Notes under the pieces: generated by a model | Seen by the model: only the letters and a program-made list of their open reading frames with translations | Told to the model about the DNA's origin: nothing | Databases searched by the model: none | Assembly: GCA_900321775.1 (NCBI GenBank) | Contig: ONXE01000034.1 | Location: forward strand, 1 to 12,817 | Length of the DNA stretch: 12,817 nucleotides | Source: an uncultured Bacteroidales bacterium | Lineage (GTDB): Bacteria > Bacteroidota > Bacteroidia > Bacteroidales > Paludibacteraceae | Reading direction: 5' to 3' | Shown: piece by piece, positions 1-6,460 of the stretch | How positions within the stretch are numbered: the stretch's first letter is position 1 | How the letters are laid out: each line of letters begins with the position of its first letter | Program-made: the position numbers and the translations under genes

Positions 1-411
1 GTGCTGGTGACAGGCGTGGGTGCGTTGAACATCATGCGCAGCCTGAGGAACGTGCCCCTCACGACTCCTATCATCAACGTCGGCTATGTGGGCTCGGCTA
101 ATTACGAGATCGGCTCGATGGTGGAGATAGGCGAAGTGAAACTATGTCACCCCAACGTGACGTACGAAGAACCGTCAATACACCTGAAACAGGGGCTCGC
201 AGACGAGTTTGGCATACCCGTGGCGCACAAAGACGTGCCCATCTTCACGAACGTGGATTTCGTACTGCAGAGCAAGGAGAAAGACTGCGTGTTCGATATG
301 GAACTGGCGTTCATCTGCGGCATGGGCTTCGAGAACGTCAGGTCGCTGAAGATAGTCAGCGACAACCTGTCGTTGCACGAGTACCATGACTTGACGCAGG
401 GAGTATTGTAA
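1..411 (+). CDS. Nucleoside phosphorylase/MTA-SAH nucleosidase-like protein, 3' part only
   Basis: The frame is open at the left edge, so the N-terminus is missing and GTG at base 1 is not necessarily a start. The 136 visible residues resemble the purine/uridine phosphorylase superfamily (PNP_UDP_1), closest in feel to 5'-methylthioadenosine/S-adenosylhomocysteine nucleosidase (MtnN). Visible landmarks are a glycine-rich VTGVGALN segment (residues 3-10), the INVGYVGSAN turn (25-34) followed by a VEIGEV strand, a DMEL segment (99-102) at the place of the substrate-binding Met-Glu pair, and VSDN (119-122) at the place of the catalytic Asp. Family enzymes cleave the N-glycosidic bond of a nucleoside in the cytosol. 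The middle of the protein is divergent from classical MtnN, so the substrate is not assignable. The stop lies 30 bases before the next gene on the same strand, so the two may be co-transcribed. Confidence 0.72.
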   Translation: MLVTGVGALNIMRSLRNVPLTTPIINVGYVGSANYEIGSMVEIGEVKLCHPNVTYEEPSIHLKQGLADEFGIPVAHKDVPIFTNVDFVLQSKEKDCVFDMELAFICGMGFENVRSLKIVSDNLSLHEYHDLTQGVL

Positions 412-441
412 TTGGAATATTGACAATCAACAAACATAATT

Positions 442-2211
442 ATGGCAAAGAAGTATGACTGGAAGTTTGCTACCATAGGTGGCAACACGCGTGTTCAACT
501 GTCGTCTGGTGAGGACATTCGTCACTTGGGCGAGTTGGACCAGAAGATGTGGACCGTTTTGTCCTGCCCGACCAAGGGTTTCGAGATGGACGAGACAACG
601 CTGACGTTGCTTGATTTGGATAACGACGGTCACGTGAAAGTGAATGAGATTGTAGCCGCGAGCGAGTGGCTGTGTTCCGTACTGAAGACTCCGGACACGC
701 TGCTGCCCGGCAAGGACGTACTGAAGTTGGATGAGATTCAGGACGAGGCTATTCTGGCTATCGCCAAAGAAGTAGCCGGCGACAAGGACGAAGTGGCGTT
801 GGCCGATGTGGAAGCCGCCATTGCGGCCGTGACAATTGAGGAACAGCCGTTGCCGGAAGCTCCGTTCGCTGCCGACATCATCGCGGCCTACAAGGAGAAA
901 CAGGCCGAGTACAACGAGTACTTCAAGAAGAAAGGTTTGGAGAAACTGGGCTTGGCAGCCATCGACCCTGAAGCACCTGTGCCGGGTATCGAGGAGAAAA
1001 AATGGGTGGAAATGGGCGAGAAGATTGCCGCATTTGAGGCCGGTACTGCAGCCGCCAACGATGCCAACGCAGCTGCAATGGCAGCCGCTACGGCCAAGTA
1101 TCGCGACCTGAGAAAACTGCTGTACCTGAATCGTGATTTCTATATGTTGCTCCGCAACTATATCACTTTCCAGGACTTCTATTCTCCGAAAAAAGACCAT
1201 AAGGCTGTATTCCAGGCCGGAACGCTGATTATTGACCAACGCGCGTGCCACTTGTGTATGAAGGTGCACAACCCCGCAGCTCACGGCACGATGGCTCCCG
1301 CCAGCGGTATCTTCCTGCTATACTGCACCTGCACCAACAAGCAGCATGGCAAGACGCTGGAGATAGTGGCCGCAATGACCATGGGCGAGACCGGCGACCT
1401 GTACGTGGGCAAGAATGCAATCTTCTACGACCGCGACGGTCTGGACTATGATGCAGTCATCACCAAGATTATCGACAACCCGATCAGTATCCGTCAGGCC
1501 TTCTGGAACCCGTATCGTCGTTTGGCGAAATGGATTGAAGACATGATTAACAAACGTGCTGCGGAGAAAGATTCGAAGATGATGGCTGATGCCACCAAGA
1601 AGATAGAGACCACGGCCACGGCAGAAGGAGAGGCCAAGAAAGAGGGACTGAACATGGCGCAGTCGTTCGACATAGCCAAGTTTGCCGGTATCTTTGCTGC
1701 AATAGGTATGGCTGTCGGCCTGATTGGTGCCGCATTGGCTGATTTCTTCAACGCCTTCACGGTATGGTGGCATTGGGTAGTGTTCTTCGTGGTACTGCTG
1801 CTGATCATCAGTGGCCCGAGCATGATCATGGCTTGGCTGAAATTGCGTCGCCGCAACATCGGCCCGCTGCTCAACGCTAACGGATGGGCCGTCAACGCCG
1901 CTTCGATTATCAATATACCGTTCGGTGCTACATTGACCGATATGGTGAAGTTCCCCATCGTGAAAGCCAAAGACCCGTTTGCCGAGGAAGTGCCCGCATG
2001 GCGCAAGTGCCTGTATTGGCTGTTGTGCATCGCCGTTGTGGTGTGCGGACTGTGGCTGGGTAACCTGCTGAACTTCGGCGGCAAGGGCATCAAGAGCCCG
2101 CTGAAGTGCTTCAACAGGGAGGCTCCCGTTGAGGAAGTGGTAGTAGAAGAAGAGGTGATTGTAGAAGAACCGGCCGTGATGCCGGCTGATATAGAATCGC
2201 CGACTGATTGA
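442..2211 (+). CDS. EF-hand protein with C-terminal transmembrane segments, function unknown
   Basis: This 589-residue protein belongs to a Bacteroidota family I recognise only as a hypothetical. Residues 58-69 form a textbook EF-hand calcium loop: Asp58, Asp60, Asp62, Gly63, hydrophobic Val65 and Glu69. A degenerate second EF-like segment lies near 113-129 (GDKDEVALADVEAAI). Residues 145-225 are helical and Lys/Glu/Ala-rich. A conserved-looking middle region carries a CxxC pair (Cys269, Cys272), then Cys295 and Cys297 with nearby histidines, a possible metal or redox site. Three hydrophobic segments lie near 412-434, 442-466 and 523-544, followed by an acidic Glu/Val-rich tail. There is no N-terminal signal peptide, so the EF-hand part is probably cytoplasmic and the protein anchored in the inner membrane by its C-terminal part. 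The ATG follows an A-rich leader without a Shine-Dalgarno sequence, usual in this phylum. It ends 2 bases before the opposing rlmH stop codon. Confidence 0.85.
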   Translation: MAKKYDWKFATIGGNTRVQLSSGEDIRHLGELDQKMWTVLSCPTKGFEMDETTLTLLDLDNDGHVKVNEIVAASEWLCSVLKTPDTLLPGKDVLKLDEIQDEAILAIAKEVAGDKDEVALADVEAAIAAVTIEEQPLPEAPFAADIIAAYKEKQAEYNEYFKKKGLEKLGLAAIDPEAPVPGIEEKKWVEMGEKIAAFEAGTAAANDANAAAMAAATAKYRDLRKLLYLNRDFYMLLRNYITFQDFYSPKKDHKAVFQAGTLIIDQRACHLCMKVHNPAAHGTMAPASGIFLLYCTCTNKQHGKTLEIVAAMTMGETGDLYVGKNAIFYDRDGLDYDAVITKIIDNPISIRQAFWNPYRRLAKWIEDMINKRAAEKDSKMMADATKKIETTATAEGEAKKEGLNMAQSFDIAKFAGIFAAIGMAVGLIGAALADFFNAFTVWWHWVVFFVVLLLIISGPSMIMAWLKLRRRNIGPLLNANGWAVNAASIINIPFGATLTDMVKFPIVKAKDPFAEEVPAWRKCLYWLLCIAVVVCGLWLGNLLNFGGKGIKSPLKCFNREAPVEEVVVEEEVIVEEPAVMPADIESPTD

Positions 2212-2213
2212 TA

Positions 2214-2684
2214 CTACTCATGATGATAAGGTTCTCCCCTGAGGATGGTCATGGCGCGGTAGATTTGTTCAACGAACACGAGCCGGACCATCTGATGGGA
2301 GAAAGTCATCTGCGATAAGGCAATCTGGGCGTTGGCACGCTCGTACACCTCCGGCGAGAACCCGTAAGGCCCGCCGATGACGAAGACGATGTCACGCCCT
2401 GCCAGCATAGACTTTTGCAGCCAATTGGCAAACTCAACGGACCGAAACTCCTTGCCGTGCTCGTCCAGCAATACGACGTAAGCGGAGGTGCCGACGGTTT
2501 TGAGAATCATCTCGCCCTCTGACTGCTTTTGTTGCTCGAAAGAAAGCGATTTGGCGTTCTTCAGTTCGGGCAGCACCACAAGCGAAAAAGGCACGTAATG
2601 CGTGAGACGTTTCTGATAGTCCGCAATAAGCGAATCCAGGGCGTTGTTGGTGGTTTTACCTACCACAAGGAGCGTTATTTTCAT
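2214..2684 (-). CDS. rlmH: 23S rRNA (pseudouridine1915-N3)-methyltransferase RlmH
   Basis: The 156-residue protein matches the RlmH family (formerly YbeA; E. coli protein 155 residues), a SPOUT-class enzyme that uses S-adenosylmethionine to methylate N3 of pseudouridine 1915 in helix 69 of 23S rRNA after 70S assembly. Seen in the sequence: the N-terminal MKITLLVVGK strand, LLDEHGKEFRS at 72-82, the SAM-binding FVIGGPYGF loop at 101-109, and the knotted C-terminus with SHQMVRLVFVEQIYRA and the terminal PYHHE. The start at 2684 was chosen over an in-frame ATG at 2771 because family members begin at MKIT, and because the upstream extension would run through the promoter. A Bacteroidota-type promoter sits about 30 bases upstream. 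The gene faces the EF-hand gene, with 2 bases between stop codons, and is divergent from nadC. Confidence 0.95.
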   Translation of the reverse strand: MKITLLVVGKTTNNALDSLIADYQKRLTHYVPFSLVVLPELKNAKSLSFEQQKQSEGEMILKTVGTSAYVVLLDEHGKEFRSVEFANWLQKSMLAGRDIVFVIGGPYGFSPEVYERANAQIALSQMTFSHQMVRLVFVEQIYRAMTILRGEPYHHE

Positions 2685-2717
2685 GTTCGTAAGCCTGTTT
2701 TGCGTTGAAAAACGGTG

Positions 2718-2749
2718 CAAAGGTACACAAAAAAGATGAACTTTGCAAA
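2718..2749 (-). promoter_or_regulatory. Bacteroidota-type promoter for rlmH
   Basis: On the minus strand, TTTG (2749-2746) is followed by exactly 20 bases and then TACCTTTG (2725-2718). This fits the Bacteroides consensus TTTG at -33 and TAnnTTTG at -7 with 19-21 base spacing. The predicted transcription start near 2714 gives a leader of about 30 bases before the rlmH ATG. Confidence 0.75.
2738..2745 (+). promoter_or_regulatory. Possible weak -7 element for nadC
   Basis: GAACTTTG on the plus strand matches seven of eight positions of TAnnTTTG when the two free positions are counted, the misfit being the first T. I see no TTTG at the expected upstream distance. It would give a leader of about 25 bases before the nadC ATG and overlaps the -33 box of the divergent rlmH promoter. 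The assignment is tentative. Confidence 0.3.
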
Positions 2750-2775
2750 TATTTTTGGGAAAAACGTACAAAAAT

Positions 2776-3699
2776 ATGATATATATCGATAAAAAAGAGT
2801 TAAATTCACTGATTGCGCAGTGGTTTCGTGAAGATATCGGCGATGGAGACCATACCTCGCTAAGTAGTATTCCGGAGGATGCCGAGGGATGTCAGCAACT
2901 TATCCTCAAGGATACCGGCATATTGGCCGGTGTGGAAGTGGCCAAGTACGTTATCGAGTATTTCGACCCGAGTCTTCGTGTAGAGTGGTTCCTGAAAGAC
3001 GGTGCTTCTGTCAAGCCCGGTGACATTGCTTTCCGCGTCTATGGAAAGGTACGCAGTCTGCTTCAGGTAGAACGTACGATGCTGAACATCATGCAACGTA
3101 TGTCAGGTATAGCCACGATGGCACACCACTATCAGGAGATGGTGGCAGGCACTGGTTGTACTATCCTCGATACGCGCAAGACCACTCCGGGGCTGCGGTT
3201 GCTGGAGAAAGAGGCGGTTCGTATCGGCGGCGCGCATAACCATCGTATCGGACTGTTCGACATGATTCTGCTGAAGGACAATCACGTGGATTTTGCAGGC
3301 GGCACTGCTGCGGCTATTCATCGAGCCAAGGAGTATTGTAAGGCCAAGGGCAAGGACCTGAAGATTGAGATTGAGGTACGCAATCGCGCCGAGATAGATG
3401 CCGCGCTGCAGGAGGGTGGAGTGGACCGCATCATGCTGGACAACTTCACGCCCGAGGCTACCCGCGAGGCTGTGCATTACATCCGCGAGCACTCGCCCAA
3501 GGGGCAAGTCAATTGGGACGACCTGGTGCCTAACTGGAAGAAAGCCAATCCGGGCTACATCGAGATAGAGAGTTCGGGTGGCATCACCGCCGACACGCTT
3601 CGTCAGTATGCTGAATGCGGCGTGGACTTTATCTCCGTGGGCGCATTGACACATTCGTTCAAGTGCTTGGACATGAGTTTCAAGGCGTACAAAGGCTAA
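2776..3699 (+). CDS. nadC: Nicotinate-nucleotide pyrophosphorylase (carboxylating), quinolinate phosphoribosyltransferase
   Basis: NadC converts quinolinate and PRPP to nicotinate mononucleotide, CO2 and pyrophosphate in de novo NAD synthesis in the cytosol. From the ATG at 2776 the protein has 307 residues. Seen: the early EDIGDGDHTS motif (19-28), the RTMLNIMQRMSGIAT helix (100-114), the substrate-binding DTRKTTPGLR (132-141), GGAHNHRIGLFD, LKDNH (166-170), IEIEV with the acidic residues lining the barrel, MLDNF, and a C-terminal SSGGIT. The start was chosen over an ATG 33 bases upstream because that extension lies in the promoter region. The protein is somewhat longer than the usual 280 or so residues, partly through an extra segment (QVNWDDLVPNWKKANPGY) just before the last strands. 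The other two steps of the pathway (nadA, nadB) are not in the window. Confidence 0.95.
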   Translation: MIYIDKKELNSLIAQWFREDIGDGDHTSLSSIPEDAEGCQQLILKDTGILAGVEVAKYVIEYFDPSLRVEWFLKDGASVKPGDIAFRVYGKVRSLLQVERTMLNIMQRMSGIATMAHHYQEMVAGTGCTILDTRKTTPGLRLLEKEAVRIGGAHNHRIGLFDMILLKDNHVDFAGGTAAAIHRAKEYCKAKGKDLKIEIEVRNRAEIDAALQEGGVDRIMLDNFTPEATREAVHYIREHSPKGQVNWDDLVPNWKKANPGYIEIESSGGITADTLRQYAECGVDFISVGALTHSFKCLDMSFKAYKG

Positions 3700-3837
3700 G
3701 CGCTAAAGTGCCATTCCGCGACTCATGTAGTCGCCTAATTATAAGCCGCTGCATAGTGCTGCAGCAGACATATAGAAATGGATGAGGCCTCCGACAGGAG
3801 ACCATATGATATGATAATCTGTGGCCTATCACAAAAG

Positions 3838-3869
3838 CAAAGCGCCTGCTCTCGCGAGTGGGCGCTTTG
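3838..3869. terminator. Strong hairpin, possible bidirectional terminator
   Basis: CAAAGCGCC (3838-3846) pairs perfectly with GGCGCTTTG (3861-3869), and the loop contains a further CTC/GAG pairing. Read on the minus strand it is followed by CTTTTGTG, a short T run; on the plus strand only by TTGATAAG. It is 138 bases after the nadC stop, so it could end nadC transcripts, but no minus-strand gene upstream of it explains the better T run. Confidence 0.45.
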
Positions 3870-3952
3870 TTGATAAGGGAAAACATGTAAAAACCTTATC
3901 TAAAAATGGGTAAACCTAACAATGATAATTATGGAACATTATGAATAAAATC

Positions 3953-4006
3953 GCGTGGCGAGGGTAGGACTTGCACCTACGCCTGGTCGCCCCTCGCGTA
4001 GGGGCG
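3953..4006 (-). pseudogene. tRNA-like fragment or decayed tRNA 3' half
   Basis: On the minus strand, GTAGG-TGCAAGT-CCTAC (3980-3964) has exact T-arm geometry, a 5-bp stem and 7-base loop. The loop fits the tRNA pattern at T54, C56, purine 57, A58 and pyrimidine 60, with G in place of T55. It is followed at once by seven bases CCTCGCC (3963-3957) and an A, as an acceptor 3' strand and discriminator would be. Eight bases upstream lies a GC-rich hairpin (4006-3988) that can be read as a 5-bp or longer anticodon-like stem with a 7-base loop TACGCGA, but the invariant U33 is missing. I find no D-arm and no matching 5' acceptor strand at the right distance. It is therefore not a functional tRNA; either a relic, an attachment-site scar, or chance. 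Confidence 0.35.
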
Positions 4007-4077
4007 TGGAATCATGGGGACATGACAAATGATACGTTGAATAAAACCATCCGATATACGCCCACATATATAATAAT

Positions 4078-4166
4078 CAAAACGTGCGAGTGCGAGATGC
4101 GTAATCTCACAATGTAATGTATTTCAGCAAAATACAACTTCTTACATCTCGCACTCGCACGTTTTG
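4078..4166. repeat. Perfect 22-bp inverted repeat with 45-base loop
   Basis: The left arm (4078-4099) and right arm (4145-4166) are exact reverse complements over 22 bases. Each arm contains the doubled hexamer GTGCGA. The loop (4100-4144) holds a second small hairpin, GTATTT-CAGCA-AAATAC, and part of the left arm can pair locally instead (GAGAT 4094-4098 with ATCTC 4104-4108). No clear target-site duplication is visible outside the arms. Candidates are a miniature transposable element, a structured RNA, or a transcription-blocking stem between nadC and the hydrolase. Confidence 0.85.
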
Positions 4167-4440
4167 CCTCTCGCATTTACATTTGTCTTTCCTCCTATCC
4201 TCCTCTTTTCTTTCGTCTTTCTCTACCTAATACATTGTCAATTCTCCGATTGCCATCCGGTTCTCCTCTTACTTCATCCCTCATCCCTCTTCCCTCTCCC
4301 TCCTATTTCGCTTCTTCATTTCCGTAAAAGTCTATATAGGTTTATGAGACTCCCTTGCGACTCTCTTGCTTATTTCTTGCCACGTTTTAGCAGTCTTTGC
4401 TCTTTGCTCTTTGTTTTTTCAGCGCAGCGGTCTATCTGCT
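4167..4440. repeat. Pyrimidine-rich tract with short tandem repeats
   Basis: The plus strand is strongly enriched in C and T. It contains three separate imperfect or perfect tandem runs: ATCCCTC twice then TTCCCTC (4276-4296, 7-base unit), GACTCCCTTGC followed by GACTCTCTTGC (4348-4369, 11-base unit), and CTTTGCT twice plus CTTTG (4395-4413, 7-base unit). A frame of 102 codons crosses the tract but translates to Phe/Leu/Ser/Pro-rich low-complexity sequence and is not called as a gene. Confidence 0.7.
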
Positions 4441-4443
4441 GTG

Positions 4444-4458
4444 GCACAATTTTTGTGC
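4444..4458. promoter_or_regulatory. Small palindrome upstream of the hydrolase gene
   Basis: GCACAA-TTT-TTGTGC is a perfect 6-bp inverted repeat with a 3-base centre, 42 bases before the hydrolase ATG. It could be an operator or a leader hairpin. No good TAnnTTTG element with correct spacing is visible nearby; TAATTTG at 4470-4476 is one base short of it. Confidence 0.3.
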
Positions 4459-4500
4459 ATTATCATAAATAATTTGTGAAACAACAAAAACGGACACATA

Positions 4501-5658
4501 ATGAAACGACAATTTATATTGACATTAGTTTTGCTGCTGGCGCTGGCTGTGCGTGCGGCTGAACCTCAGGCCCGACAGTACGTCAACCTGCAGATGGAAG
4601 CTCCCGAGACTGACTCGCTGGTGCAGGCGCTGATTGCCGAAGCCGGACAGACTGTGGCCATGCCGTGTACCTATCAGTCTGTGGATCAGCACGGGCTGCC
4701 TGTGACAGTAAGTGGCAAGATATATTTTCCTAAACAAGGGCTTGCCAAGCGATTTGTCTTGGAACCGCACTACACGATTTTGGCGAACAAAGAATGCCCA
4801 TCGGAGTGCGACATGATAGAAGCAGTGCTGCGCGACAAAGGGTTTGCTTTGCTCATGCCTGACTACGTCGGATATGGCATCACCCGGGACCGTAATCATC
4901 CGTATCTCCATTGTGCCGTGGCAGCACAGAACACCGTGGACCTCTACCTGGCAGCTGCTGCGTTCCTCGAGAAACTCAACCGTACTCCCGAGAACGACAG
5001 CCTCGTCATTGTGGGCTACAGCCAAGGTGCGCAATCGGCTGTTGCAACCCTTCGTCTGCTGGAGACAACCTATCCGGAAGTGCCTGTAAAACAGTGTTTC
5101 GCAGGAAGCGGACCTTACGACGTGGCACGCACCTACGATGTGGCTGTTGCCAAGAATAATGCGGGTCTGTCGTTCACGATTCCTTTGCTCATCATGGGCA
5201 CCTCATGGGCATACGACCTCAACCTCAATCCCAAAGATTTCATGAATCTGCGGACGATTCGCCGTTCCGAGAAATATGTGTTCAGCAAGGAGCATACAGC
5301 CGGAGAAGTGGTCCTATTGGGTAGGTTGGGCTGGTCGCTCAAGGTCAGCAAATACATGACCAAAGAAGGCATGGACAAGACCAACCCCGAAACGGCCAGA
5401 TTGTACGAGGGCTTTAAGCGAAGCAGTATCGTTCACATCAGCGAAACCGACACTATTCTCGGCGATTGGACTCCGAAAACACCTTTGTTTATCCTGCATA
5501 GCTATCAGGACACCGCCGTTCCGTTTGAGAACAGCGAGAGCCTTCGATACATGCTCGAAACGCGTGGGGTAGAGAATGTGGAGTATGATTTTGGCAACTA
5601 TGGCGACCATCTCAGCGCTATGGCACGCTTCTTTGACGTTGTCCGAAAAAGACTATAA
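4501..5658 (+). CDS. Secreted alpha/beta hydrolase (lipase/esterase-like)
   Basis: The 385-residue protein starts with a typical signal peptide (MKRQF, then a Leu/Ala-rich core, then an A-x-A site near residues 18-20), so it is exported to the periplasm or beyond. The fold is an alpha/beta hydrolase. Residues 119-126 (MPDYVGYG) form the pre-nucleophile strand and oxyanion region, GYSQG (172-176) is the nucleophile elbow with Ser174, SYQDTAVP (334-341) supplies the likely acid Asp337, and YGDH (367-370) the likely His370, in family order and spacing. The YVGYG plus GYSQGAQSA pattern resembles the secretory-lipase group more than peptidases, but the substrate cannot be read from sequence. The gene stands alone on its strand behind the repeat-rich spacer and converges on the SDR gene with only 10 bases between stop codons, so antisense transcription is likely unless ended inside the genes. 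Confidence 0.85.
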   Translation: MKRQFILTLVLLLALAVRAAEPQARQYVNLQMEAPETDSLVQALIAEAGQTVAMPCTYQSVDQHGLPVTVSGKIYFPKQGLAKRFVLEPHYTILANKECPSECDMIEAVLRDKGFALLMPDYVGYGITRDRNHPYLHCAVAAQNTVDLYLAAAAFLEKLNRTPENDSLVIVGYSQGAQSAVATLRLLETTYPEVPVKQCFAGSGPYDVARTYDVAVAKNNAGLSFTIPLLIMGTSWAYDLNLNPKDFMNLRTIRRSEKYVFSKEHTAGEVVLLGRLGWSLKVSKYMTKEGMDKTNPETARLYEGFKRSSIVHISETDTILGDWTPKTPLFILHSYQDTAVPFENSESLRYMLETRGVENVEYDFGNYGDHLSAMARFFDVVRKRL

Positions 5659-5668
5659 ATCAATCTTT

Positions 5669-6454
5669 CTATTTCTTTGGAGCTAACCCCATCTTCCTCA
5701 TCACGAAGAAAATGAGGCCGTTGGGCAAGTGCTTCAGAAACGGCACAATCACGTAACTCCATGCACCGGACAAATACACTTTGTTTTTCGTGCGGAACAA
5801 CCTTCTGAGTGCCCTGCGAACCAGGGTCTCGGGTTGCATGGTTACACCTGTTTTCAGCAGCAAACGCCCCATTTTCTCGGGGAATGGCAGCAGGCTGGTG
5901 TTGGTAGAACCCGGTGCTACAGCCAACACATGCACACCCTTTGGCATCAGTTCGTACCAAAGCGATTTGCTGAATGCCAGCACGTAATTCTTGGTTGCGT
6001 TATATAGTGGGATAGTAGGCAATGCTGTCCATGCCGACATGCTGGACATGTTGATAATGAACCCTTTTTCGCGCTCTGACATGGTTTCGCCAAACAGACG
6101 GCAGAGTTTGGTAAGCGTCACTATATGCAGGTGCAGGATGATCTCCATACGCTTGGGGTCGGTGCGTGTCAGCAGGTCAAAGATCAATATGCCGGCATTG
6201 TTTACCAACACCTCTACGTCCATCTGTTTTTCCCGGGAAAATGCAAACACCTGCTCTGCTGCATCAGTAGCTGCCAAATCCATTGGCAGTGCATACGTCA
6301 CAACGCCAAAGCGCGCATGCAGGTCCTCTGCAACCTGCTGTAGTTCAGCGGGTTGATTGCTCACCAATAGCAAGTCGTACTTATAGTCACGCGCCAGTTG
6401 CTCGGCGTAATGAAGGCCGATACCACTACTGGCTCCTGTAACTATTGCATACAT
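5669..6454 (-). CDS. Short-chain dehydrogenase/reductase (SDR) family oxidoreductase
   Basis: This 261-residue protein is a classical SDR using NAD(H) or NADP(H). Seen: the cofactor glycine motif TGASSGIG (6-13), MDL at 58-60, NNAG (85-88), and the catalytic Ser138, Tyr151 and Lys155 in MSS...YNATK. After them comes the VAPGSTNTS segment (179-187). The Asn of the usual catalytic tetrad, expected near 107-110, is not there; the segment reads LHLH. The C-terminus (about 225-255) is hydrophobic with basic residues and may touch the membrane. It is the last gene of the five-gene operon, starting 6 bases after the protease stop. Substrate unknown; the acyltransferase and CoA genes in the operon hint at lipid metabolism, which is inference only. 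Confidence 0.9.
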   Translation of the reverse strand: MYAIVTGASSGIGLHYAEQLARDYKYDLLLVSNQPAELQQVAEDLHARFGVVTYALPMDLAATDAAEQVFAFSREKQMDVEVLVNNAGILIFDLLTRTDPKRMEIILHLHIVTLTKLCRLFGETMSEREKGFIINMSSMSAWTALPTIPLYNATKNYVLAFSKSLWYELMPKGVHVLAVAPGSTNTSLLPFPEKMGRLLLKTGVTMQPETLVRRALRRLFRTKNKVYLSGAWSYVIVPFLKHLPNGLIFFVMRKMGLAPKK

Positions 6455-6460
6455 AAAATC

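Larger units (their letters stand above)
3700..4500. other. 801-base spacer without a credible protein gene, rich in hairpins and short repeats
   Basis: No open frame here has protein-like composition or family resemblance. In order it holds two small hairpins (3718-3734, 6-bp stem; 3748-3765, 6-bp stem), a strong 9-bp hairpin (3838-3869), a weaker 7-bp inverted repeat (3872-3878 with 3894-3900), a tRNA-like element (about 3956-4006), a perfect 22-bp inverted repeat (4078-4166), a pyrimidine-rich tract with tandem repeats (4167-4440), and a small palindrome (4444-4458) before the hydrolase start. It could hold a non-coding RNA, remnants of mobile DNA, or only decayed sequence. Confidence 0.7.

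Noticed and set aside
427..1284. Long minus-strand frame of 285 codons opposite the EF-hand gene
   Set aside because: It lies almost wholly inside a well-supported gene, has no family resemblance, and is explained by codon bias of the plus-strand frame.
3680..3886. Minus-strand frame of 68 codons after nadC
   Set aside because: It contains three hairpins, overlaps the nadC end, and shows no protein-like pattern.
4078..4166. CRISPR repeat or integron attC site
   Set aside because: There is a single inverted repeat with no regularly spaced direct copies, and no cas or integrase gene in the window.
3953..4166. Boundary of an integrated genomic island
   Set aside because: The tRNA-like fragment would fit, but no integrase, no second copy of the fragment and no clear composition shift are visible here.
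4164..4472. Plus-strand frame of 102 codons ahead of the hydrolase
   Set aside because: It is a translation of the pyrimidine-rich tract into low-complexity Phe/Leu/Ser/Pro, and its start lies in the inverted-repeat arm.
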